A stretch of 61,861 nucleotides of DNA from Saprospiraceae bacterium (GTDB taxonomy: Bacteria; Bacteroidota; Bacteroidia; Chitinophagales; Saprospiraceae): positions 53,557-115,417 of the forward strand of contig JAHDEL010000009.1 of NCBI GenBank assembly GCA_020628855.1, read 5' to 3'. A program made the position numbers and the translations under genes. Below the pieces are notes generated by a model. The model was not told the origin of the DNA, made no database searches, and saw only the letters and a program-made list of their open reading frames with translations. Shown in pieces: positions 55,099 to 61,861 of the stretch. The first letter of the stretch is position 1. Every line of letters starts with the position of its first letter.

Positions 55099-55419
55099 AT
55101 TGTTGGTTTTGTCTCTAATTTAGAGAATCTTCCCCAATTATAGGCATGTGGAATCTGGAATTCAAGTCTGGACAGTCAGAGAGTCTGAAGAGGATACTTC
55201 TCTAATGCAGCGTGATTCGCCAATTGAGAAGTTGAAGAAGTATTTCCCGAAAGGGTAGAGTCAAACAGATTAAGACAATTATTCCATTGCTAAACCACCT
55301 TCTCCCCATTTATATGGATAAGTGAGTACCCCTATTTCAAGGATTGTAAGGGCTAGCCTGTCATCATAGATTTGAGGTATCAATTAAAACTTAATAATTC
55401 ACCAAAAAAATAATCAACG
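55099..55419. other. 321-nt intergenic region with one palindrome
   Basis: A divergent gap between the MopE gene and the gene at 55420. It contains TCTCTAA-T-TTAGAGA (55112-55126), a perfect 15-nt palindrome 14 nt upstream of the MopE ATG, possibly an operator. Nothing else convincing was seen. Confidence 0.5.
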
Positions 55420-56316
55420 ATGAAACAATTAGTTAGTCTTTTTACACATCCTTCAACAGTAGTAATCACATTCACATTCCTTCTGATCGTCACATTTGCA
55501 AATTGTCAAACACATTGGGTAGGAGGAACTCCAGGTAGTGAGTCAGATTGGAACACCTCCGGAAATTGGTCAACAGGAAGTGTGCCAGGTCTCCATGATC
55601 AGGTCATCATAGCTTCGCCTGATTCCAACCTGCCTTATATCCCAATTATTGATGAGGTTGTAGAGCCGATCGCACATCTATCCTTACTCGGTAATGTTGA
55701 GCTAAAAGTAGATCATGGTGGCAAATTAATAATTAATGGCAGTAGTGACTTTAATTATGGGGTGTTCAATCAAGGGCGATTAACAGTGTTCGGAGAATTA
55801 CAAATTCTTGATACAGGGAAAGCAGCTTGTCGATGTGAAGGAGGGAGAATTGATTTTGGAAAAGAGCATATAGTTTACTCCTATATATCGAATACAGAAG
55901 GACAAGATAACTGCAACTTGCTGAATGATTTCTCAGAGTTATTGGCCAGAGTGAAAGATTTAGAACAGGTGACGGATACTGGTATTGCCAATGCAGAATG
56001 GAATCTCGTCAGAAAAGCATTAGCAGAATATCTTGACATCCAAGATGAAACAGCTGAGAACTATGCAGATCGCATGTATCAATATGCAAATGCCTGTTAT
56101 TACACAGAAGACTATAGTGCAGCAATAGAAGCCTATGACGCTATACTGCAGCGATTGGATGTAGAAAAAACCGTCCTATATAGTGCACAATTTGATAAGG
56201 CGATGATTATGAATCAGATTGATAAAAACGATTCACTCATACTCTTCACATCTATTGCTAATAACTATGACCACCCATACCACAGAGATGCTAAGTCTAT
56301 AGTTGAGCGATTCTAA
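55420..56316 (+). CDS. Secreted protein with G8-like N-terminus and TPR-like C-terminus
   Basis: 298 aa. Signal peptide (about 1-29, ending FANCQ). The N-terminal part has the W-N-T-S-G-N-W-S-T-G-S-V-P pattern and beta-rich strands typical of secreted parallel-beta surface proteins; a Cys pair (CRCEGG) follows. From about 190 on it turns helical with TPR-like ANACYYTEDYSAAIEAYDAIL. No sorting domain, so probably periplasmic. It ends at a good terminator. Function unknown. Confidence 0.78.
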   Translation: MKQLVSLFTHPSTVVITFTFLLIVTFANCQTHWVGGTPGSESDWNTSGNWSTGSVPGLHDQVIIASPDSNLPYIPIIDEVVEPIAHLSLLGNVELKVDHGGKLIINGSSDFNYGVFNQGRLTVFGELQILDTGKAACRCEGGRIDFGKEHIVYSYISNTEGQDNCNLLNDFSELLARVKDLEQVTDTGIANAEWNLVRKALAEYLDIQDETAENYADRMYQYANACYYTEDYSAAIEAYDAILQRLDVEKTVLYSAQFDKAMIMNQIDKNDSLILFTSIANNYDHPYHRDAKSIVERF

Positions 56317-56374
56317 TCAAAACAACATTCATTCTACATACTCTGTCTAGAAAGCTAGGTAGTAAAAAGTGACG

Positions 56375-56412
56375 CCGGGAAACTTAATCTAGAATTGAGA
56401 TTCCCGGTTTTT
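56375..56412 (+). terminator. Terminator after the G8/TPR gene
   Basis: CCGGGAA (56375-56381) pairs with TTCCCGG (56401-56407), the stem continues inward (CTTAAT/ATTGAG) and five T follow. Located 58 nt after the stop codon. Confidence 0.85.
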
Positions 56413-56478
56413 AATGCACAAGAGCATTTATTATATTTATTAACTTAAACAAGACTCTGCTTGTACAGGGTCAATGAC

Positions 56479-57141
56479 ATGGAAGTACAACCAATTCGAG
56501 TAATGCTAATCGATGATCATGCCATCCTCCTTGATGGTATTGAGATGCTCTTGCAGAGTGGACAAGGAATTGATGTGGTGGGTAAGCACGCTTCTGGAGA
56601 AGATTTGCTAGCTGATGAAGAAGTGAATACATGTGATGTCATCGTCTTAGACATTAATCTCAAAGGCAAGGATGGCATTACCACTTTTTCAGAGTTAAAA
56701 GCACAAGACTATTCGGGCGAATGTATTTTCTTATCATCCTATAATGACCTCAAGTTAGTCAATGAAGCAATGAAGCTCGGTGCTAAAGGTTATGTGACAA
56801 AATCATCGGCAACAGATTGTCTGGAGATGGCCATCAAGCAAGTAGCAAAGGGTCAGAAGTATTACAGTCCAGACTTACAGGAAAAGATATTGACTTCTTT
56901 TGGTGGTGAAACTCAAAAGGATGATGACCAAATCGAGCGTGGTATGCTTCGCCAACTCACTGAGCGAGAAGTGGATGTACTCAAACTCATTGCACAAGAG
57001 TACACAAGTGATGAGATCGCAAAGAAACTCTACATCGCAAAGAGTACTGTAGACACGCATCGCAAAAACCTTATTAACAAATTACAAGTAAAAAATGCCG
57101 TTGGGCTTGGCCTCTTTGCTGAGCGCAACGGTTTGATCTAA
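56479..57141 (+). CDS. NarL/LuxR-family response regulator
   Basis: 220 aa from ATG 56479; the in-frame TTG at 56461 adds only six residues. Receiver with Asp58 (VIVLDINLKGKDG) and a LuxR helix-turn-helix (about 156-217; LTEREVDVLKLIAQ, AKKLYIAKSTVDTHRKNL). First gene of a three-gene operon; its kinase is encoded two genes downstream (57811), with a His-rich lipoprotein between. Confidence 0.94.
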   Translation: MEVQPIRVMLIDDHAILLDGIEMLLQSGQGIDVVGKHASGEDLLADEEVNTCDVIVLDINLKGKDGITTFSELKAQDYSGECIFLSSYNDLKLVNEAMKLGAKGYVTKSSATDCLEMAIKQVAKGQKYYSPDLQEKILTSFGGETQKDDDQIERGMLRQLTEREVDVLKLIAQEYTSDEIAKKLYIAKSTVDTHRKNLINKLQVKNAVGLGLFAERNGLI

Positions 57142-57160
57142 TAATCTAAATCAAAACAAA

Positions 57161-57811
57161 ATGAAAAATTTATATCTCTACACCTTATGCATTAGCTCTC
57201 TCATATTAACATTAAATTCATGCAGAATTGCAGTTGATGTTCATCATACACATGGGGAGCATGAGGGACATCATGAATATTATGATGATAACAGTCAACA
57301 CGAAAAGGAAAAGCATTCGCTCTGTCGTAAGTTTCTTTATGCTAAGGCCGTTGAGAATTATGATTCTCAAACCATTAAAGATAATTATTTGAATATTGAA
57401 ATAGATATTGAAGATTATGTACAAGGAACTTTTGATAAACCACTTAGGATAGAAGTTTTAGGCAAGGATCAATCTGATGAATCATATTTCACCATAAAAA
57501 TAATAAACCCTTACTCTGACGAAATCCACTATGATTTTATATCATTTACATCTCACCCATTATTTGCTATTGATCAAGAAGAGTCACTTGTAGCAGGATT
57601 TATAAGCTTAAGAAAAAGAGCAGCGTCAGACCCAGTTAAAAGTGAAGCAAATGAACGTATACAGCTTTATACTGACTACGAAGGGAATGTAGTAAAGTTA
57701 TTTTTTCTAGGAAAAAATCTTCCAAGGCATAAACATAAACCAGGTGATACTGAAATTACAAATGGCCATGTAATGGGACATAGAATTGGTGATCCTAGGA
57801 AGTTTCAATAA
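57161..57811 (+). CDS. His-rich lipoprotein in a two-component operon
   Basis: 216 aa with lipobox LNSC at Cys21 and right after it a His/Glu/Asp-rich stretch (about 27-52: H-H-T-H-G-E-H-E-G-H-H then D-D-N and E-K-E-K-H), a likely metal-binding segment. The rest fits no family I recognise. Located between the response regulator (19 nt gap) and the kinase (stop and start overlap, TAATG), so it is probably a periplasmic input or output of that system, perhaps a metal sensor (inference). Confidence 0.8.
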   Translation: MKNLYLYTLCISSLILTLNSCRIAVDVHHTHGEHEGHHEYYDDNSQHEKEKHSLCRKFLYAKAVENYDSQTIKDNYLNIEIDIEDYVQGTFDKPLRIEVLGKDQSDESYFTIKIINPYSDEIHYDFISFTSHPLFAIDQEESLVAGFISLRKRAASDPVKSEANERIQLYTDYEGNVVKLFFLGKNLPRHKHKPGDTEITNGHVMGHRIGDPRKFQ

Positions 57812-59553
57812 TGAGGCAGGCAGCCTGTGTTTTTATCTTGCTTATAATAAGTAGGACAATCTTAGCAATATCTCTTGAAAAATGTGAATACTATTATGAG
57901 AATTACCTAGAAGATAGTCTCAAATACTATTTAGAAGAACATAACAATAATCTCTCTTTGAATGATAGAATTGTATATAACCTTTATCAAGCAAAGCTAA
58001 AGAGATCAAATAATTTTAGATCAGAAGGGATTGAATTATTAAATGAAGCTCTTTCATTATTTAAAGATGATAGTAATGACTGCTTGTTGGGTAGAGTTTT
58101 GGATGAACTAGTTTTAATCTTGAAGGATGGAGGAATTCTAGACAGGCAAAAGGCCTTGGAATACATCAAACAGAGCGAAGAAATTAAAATTGCATCTTGT
58201 AAAAATGAGTTAGATGTTACCTTCTTAATAAAAGGCAATCTTTTTTACATGAATGCTCTCAATGAAGTAAATGAATTTAGGAAAATAGAATACTACAATA
58301 AGGCAATTTCAGCATGGACAAGTACTGCTCAAATATCAAAGGATAGAAAGTTATTAGACCTAGCTCAAATGAACACCTCAACAACCTATATTGGACTGGG
58401 CAAGTATCAATCAGCTATAGAATTTTTATCGGAGCAACAAACCAAAGCAAAAAGATACGGTGACTCTGCGCTTTTGCTTAATATAAGAAAAAATAAGTTA
58501 TCTGCATTGATTAAAAATAGAGACCTCGAATGGGCCACCTCAATAGCGGACTCTTTAACAAGAGAATTAGATGAATCGGCGAAGCCACAAAACCAATTAG
58601 ATATTTATTTTTTGAAATCTAATTTGGCAGATTCTTTAGGTTATTATAAACAAGCATTGGAGTTTAGGGACTCTTCTTTGCATTATCAACATTTAGTTTT
58701 TGATGAATCTAATTATCTGGCTCAAGAAAAGTATCAGAGTGCGAATTTAGAAAAGGAAGTTGCACAGAAAGAATCGAGAATCTTAAGAAACAGACTTTGG
58801 TTGACTGTATTGCTTTCAACATGTTTGCTTTTGATAGGCTCCATTTTTTTAATTCAACGGTCAAGAAAAATTAAAGAGCAAAAAGCAAAAGATGAATTGG
58901 AAAAGGAGAGACTCAATTCAAAAATTGAGGCTGCTTTAGCTAAAATAGAAGGCGAGACCACGGAAAGAAAAATGATAGCAATGAAATTACATGATGAAAT
59001 AGCATCTTCACTTACTGCAGCGCAGATGCATTTAAATGTTATTCAGAAAAAAGCAAATGAGCAAAACGCCAGACTATTGGAAACGAGTTCTGAGCTTATA
59101 AATCAAGTTTCATCTCAAGTGAGAGATATTTCTCATCAACTGATTTCCCCAGTTTTATTAAAATTAGGGTGCGCAGAAGCAATTGATGAGTTAGTGAATA
59201 GATCATCTAATGTCGAATGTCCGATTCAAGTAGATATATCTACTTCAGGAGAAAGACTTGAGTTTAAATTAGAAACTTTTATTTACCAAGCTTTCAGTGA
59301 AATGCTAAATAACGCAATTAAATATAGAGAAGGTGGACAAATAGAATGCAAATATCAGCAGAGTCTTGATAGAGTCGAAATAGTCATGACTAATACTGTG
59401 TCGGAATCACATCTTTTTCAAAAAGAAGGTTTGGGCACAACTAATATAAAGAGCAGAGCTGAAGGACTTGGTGGTCAATTTAACATTACAAAAAAGATTG
59501 CATTAGTGGAAGCCAAATTGACAATTCCACTAACCTTTTCTAGTTTAGATTAA
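57811..59553 (+). CDS. Sensor histidine kinase, HisKA_3 type with TPR sensor domain
   Basis: 580 aa. Signal or first helix (about 1-16), a periplasmic TPR-like sensor (about 30-310), a membrane helix (about 330-348), a coiled coil, then HisKA_3 with His394 (ERKMIAMKLHDEIASSL) and HATPase_c (about 480-578; EMLNNAIKYREGG, GLGTTNIKSRAEGLGG). This is the partner class of NarL-type regulators, matching the gene at 56479. TPR sensors in this class are frequent in Bacteroidota. The 3' end overlaps the subtilase by 4 nt. Confidence 0.93.
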   Translation: MRQAACVFILLIISRTILAISLEKCEYYYENYLEDSLKYYLEEHNNNLSLNDRIVYNLYQAKLKRSNNFRSEGIELLNEALSLFKDDSNDCLLGRVLDELVLILKDGGILDRQKALEYIKQSEEIKIASCKNELDVTFLIKGNLFYMNALNEVNEFRKIEYYNKAISAWTSTAQISKDRKLLDLAQMNTSTTYIGLGKYQSAIEFLSEQQTKAKRYGDSALLLNIRKNKLSALIKNRDLEWATSIADSLTRELDESAKPQNQLDIYFLKSNLADSLGYYKQALEFRDSSLHYQHLVFDESNYLAQEKYQSANLEKEVAQKESRILRNRLWLTVLLSTCLLLIGSIFLIQRSRKIKEQKAKDELEKERLNSKIEAALAKIEGETTERKMIAMKLHDEIASSLTAAQMHLNVIQKKANEQNARLLETSSELINQVSSQVRDISHQLISPVLLKLGCAEAIDELVNRSSNVECPIQVDISTSGERLEFKLETFIYQAFSEMLNNAIKYREGGQIECKYQQSLDRVEIVMTNTVSESHLFQKEGLGTTNIKSRAEGLGGQFNITKKIALVEAKLTIPLTFSSLD

Positions 59554-61319
59554 TAGTCGTAGATATGTATTGTATTGAGTGAATCTACTAATTTGATTTT
59601 AAGATTTGAAGAATTAAAAGAAAGATTTGATGGTGGTGAGAATTCAGTTATAAAGTTATAGTGACTTGGATCAATGAAGAATGAATGCATTGAGTTTTGT
59701 TGTACAGAATTACTCACCACGTCTAAACTTTTCACCCCATTGACACATAATAAGGACAATAGTGGCACCCCGGCAGGGCCAATTTTTTTTCTTACTATAG
59801 GCTTACTTACAACATTAGCATCAATTCGTCCAAAGCCAGTATGCTCGGAATACCCATTTACATATTCTACAGTTCTCTGGGTTCCATTAGCCTGAGGTAT
59901 TTTTTTTGCACTTTGTTTTAGAATCTCTAATATTGTTTTTCGAGAAAGCTTAGAATTCTTTGCCATAATCAAACCAATTACCCCTGCAACAATAGCCGAT
60001 GCAGCAGAAGTGCGAGATGTTATAGTATAACTATCTTCTTTATCAATATCGTTATCCAAATCGCTAGTGCCAAAGGTGAATGCTGGTGCTACAAATGAGA
60101 TATTCGTAGATTCTTTATACTTAAACTTAAATTCATCTCCAGCAGTTGATCCAGAAACAGAGGTGACAAACGATTGTAACCTGATATCATTTTCTTCATA
60201 TTCCTGATTTGAGTTCCCAATTGCCATTACAATAGGGACACCTTTGCCGCTTCGTCCATTCTTTGCTAAGTCTTCTAACTCGCTTCTTATATTTGGATCA
60301 TTCATTGAATGATGCCAAACACTCGTGTAAAATATGGATATATCGTCTTGAAGACTTTCTATAACTCGAGCAAGATTACCATGATTTTCGGTATACTTGA
60401 TTAAGATTATTTTGCAATTAGGACATATTCCAGTTACATTATCTCCGGATGTATTTGGTTGAGAGGCAATTATACCAGCCATCTGAGTACCGTGGTCACG
60501 ACTTGGATCATAAGCCTTAGCATCATTTGAGAAGGAATGAGTGGATCTTTGTAAAGAAACATTATCCTTAAATTCTTGATGAGTAGTCATAAACCCAACA
60601 TCAAGAATGGCAATCTTTATATCACTGCTGCCATCATTCCCTGATTCATGGGCAATATCAGATCCTATAATTTCATGAACTAAAGAATTATCCAAAGGGT
60701 TCGATATGTTAATTAATGAAGGTGAGAATTGCTCCAAAGGAAAGACAATTTCAGGGTCGCTGTATTTAAATAATTTTGATTGTGACATCAGTTTTAATGC
60801 TGGAATAACCATTTTGTTTGGAAGTTCAAACGTAGTAGATTTTCCAAGTTTTAATCTTTCTAATTTTTCTTTATTAATAGGTAAGCTGCTAAATATTTCA
60901 TCTATAAGAGACCCTTGTGCTGGTGTCTTAAGTTTGGCAATAATTCTATTTGTAAATATGCCTATTTGACCAGATTTTGTAAGTTGGATTACTCTGGTCT
61001 TATCAGCATTTACCTTTACTTGACTTTCGATTTCTGTAATGAATGCTTTAGAATAATTACTTCCAATTATAATAGCATTAGAAAATCGAAAATCATATTC
61101 CTGCTCAAAGTATATTGCTCCTTTATTCGCTGTATTGAAGACTCTTGACAATTCACTTGCTTTATTGAAATCCGATTCATCCACATAAATGGCGTCCAGG
61201 TCATCTCTGTAATCGAAATAAATCTTCTCATTATATCGATGATAGAAGTTTTTGTTTGAATTGCATGCCATAAAGAATAGCGTGCCAAACGTAATAAAGA
61301 ATAATTTCAAAACCTTCAC
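59550..61319 (-). CDS. Subtilisin-like (S8) serine protease lipoprotein
   Basis: 589 aa, GTG start at 61319. Lipobox FFMAC at Cys19, so membrane-anchored. A prodomain-like N-terminal region (about 20-220) precedes the peptidase (about 225-500) with Asp240 (IAILDVGF), His276 (SRDHGTQMAG), oxyanion Asn369 (AIGNSNQ) and Ser438. The Ser box is R-T-S-A-A-S-A-I-V-A-G instead of G-T-S-M-A. A C-terminal segment (about 500-589) is unassigned. The 3' end overlaps the kinase gene. Confidence 0.92.
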   Translation of the reverse strand: MKVLKLFFITFGTLFFMACNSNKNFYHRYNEKIYFDYRDDLDAIYVDESDFNKASELSRVFNTANKGAIYFEQEYDFRFSNAIIIGSNYSKAFITEIESQVKVNADKTRVIQLTKSGQIGIFTNRIIAKLKTPAQGSLIDEIFSSLPINKEKLERLKLGKSTTFELPNKMVIPALKLMSQSKLFKYSDPEIVFPLEQFSPSLINISNPLDNSLVHEIIGSDIAHESGNDGSSDIKIAILDVGFMTTHQEFKDNVSLQRSTHSFSNDAKAYDPSRDHGTQMAGIIASQPNTSGDNVTGICPNCKIILIKYTENHGNLARVIESLQDDISIFYTSVWHHSMNDPNIRSELEDLAKNGRSGKGVPIVMAIGNSNQEYEENDIRLQSFVTSVSGSTAGDEFKFKYKESTNISFVAPAFTFGTSDLDNDIDKEDSYTITSRTSAASAIVAGVIGLIMAKNSKLSRKTILEILKQSAKKIPQANGTQRTVEYVNGYSEHTGFGRIDANVVSKPIVRKKIGPAGVPLLSLLCVNGVKSLDVVSNSVQQNSMHSFFIDPSHYNFITEFSPPSNLSFNSSNLKIKLVDSLNTIHIYDY

Positions 61320-61329
61320 CTTGTTTCGC

Positions 61330-61358
61330 TTTGATTTCTTGAAAGATAAATATTTTTG
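61330..61358 (+). promoter_or_regulatory. Promoter of ssrA
   Basis: TTTG (61330-61333), a 17-nt spacer and TATTTTTG (61351-61358) match the Bacteroidota consensus well. A start near 61365 would give a 5' extension of about 75 nt before the mature tmRNA. Confidence 0.55.
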
Positions 61359-61440
61359 GTGTATTCTCAGTTAGATGGGAACACTTCTGACACATCTTAC
61401 GTTACTAAGAAAACTTTAAGGAAAACGTTCTTTAAATTTT

Positions 61441-61827
61441 GGGGCTGAAATGGTATCGACAGGAAAGATTTGCGATACGTAAGCATGCCGGAGCAGTGGT
61501 GATGCACTCCGTTAACAAATGATCTCCAAACTATAATTGGCGAAAGAAACTTCGCATTAGCTGCCTAATTTAGAATTAGCATAGCTTTTTGCACTCTGTG
61601 GGGGAAGTCTGATCAACCGACTATGAGTGTATAATGACCGCTACGCTTCGCGCTGGCACTCGGACTAGAAGAGGTAGGACTTCGATGCACCTTCGAATCT
61701 TAAGAAGATAAGCTGAAAGCTGGTTGTTTGTACACCTGCTTGATGACGAAAATTGAAGAACAAACTAAGCATGTAGAAAGCATATGGTTGCTTTGTCTGG
61801 ACCCGGGTTCGACTCCCGGCAGCTCCA
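61441..61827 (+). ncRNA. ssrA: tmRNA
   Basis: Rescues stalled ribosomes. The 5' end GGGGCTG pairs with CAGCTCC (61820-61826) to form the acceptor stem (one G-U), followed by discriminator A61827. The T arm CCGGG-TTCGACT-CCCGG is clear; CCA is not encoded. The tag frame 61539-61568 (first codon GGC) encodes G-E-R-N-F-A-L-A-A and stop, close to known Bacteroidota tags. Pseudoknot regions follow the tag frame. Confidence 0.95.
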
Positions 61828-61861
61828 CAGAGATGAAGGGAGGAGAAGTCTATCTTGATAT

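Noticed and set aside
1-61861. Insertion sequence, prophage, integron or plasmid origin
   Set aside because: No transposase, integrase, phage structural or replication genes and no flanking target-site duplications were seen; ssrA is a common integration site, but nothing integrated is visible upstream of it.

Overview
The window is AT-rich, densely coded chromosomal DNA from a member of the Bacteroidota. The evidence is four proteins with type IX secretion (T9SS) C-terminal sorting domains, lipoproteins whose lipobox Cys is followed by K-E-E (the Bacteroidota surface-export signal), promoter -7 boxes of the form TAnnTTTG, scarce Shine-Dalgarno sequences, and a tmRNA tag ending in ALAA. The exact lineage cannot be fixed from the sequence; a free-living aerobic marine or soil group such as Saprospirales would fit.

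Layout. 0-10.6 kb: the 3' end of a repeat-rich OmpA/peptidoglycan-binding protein, then glyA, a DegP-like protease, dapF, hutI, a thioredoxin-SPOR fusion, an RNA-metabolism operon (DEAD-box helicase, CvfB-like, rluE) and a Kbp/LysM protein. 10.8-21.1 kb: fabH-efp-accB-accC, an MsbA-like ABC exporter, a T9SS cargo protein, an S9 peptidase, a CBS protein and dgt. 21.2-24.9 kb: a nitric-oxide-sensor cassette (H-NOX, hybrid histidine kinase, LytTR regulator). 24.9-28.8 kb: a probable copper cassette (T9SS-tagged MbnP, two MbnH-like di-haem proteins, HMA-MauE fusion). 28.9-32.8 kb: a second signalling cassette (stand-alone receiver, FIST sensor, hybrid kinase). 32.8-40.9 kb: four leftward envelope genes that look like an uncharacterised polysaccharide synthesis, trimming and export set. 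41.0-48.7 kb: a rhomboid protease, tRNA-Arg, an initiating sugar transferase, aroE, proline dehydrogenase and small enzymes. 48.7-51.2 kb: an MntR-TroA-TroB metal-uptake operon with a visible operator and no permease. 51.2-55.1 kb: a giant secreted protein with 15 MopE-type metal-binding repeats. 55.4-61.3 kb: a LuxR-type two-component operon carrying a His-rich lipoprotein, and a lipoprotein subtilase. The window ends with ssrA (tmRNA).

How the parts may work together. The most interesting signal is a pair of intergenic regions, 28788-28843 and 34964-35019. Each holds three 14-bp direct repeats (best copy TACCAAAAACCGAA) at exactly 21-bp spacing, the geometry expected of LytTR-domain binding sites. 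One lies before the receiver/FIST/kinase operon and the other before the TPR/beta-barrel export gene; a LytTR regulator is encoded just upstream in the H-NOX cassette. This suggests, as inference, a circuit running from NO sensing through the LytTR regulator to a second sensor operon and an exopolysaccharide export gene, with a copper/haem cassette embedded between. A second theme is metals: MbnP/MbnH, HMA-MauE, MntR/TroAB, MopE repeats and a His-rich lipoprotein.
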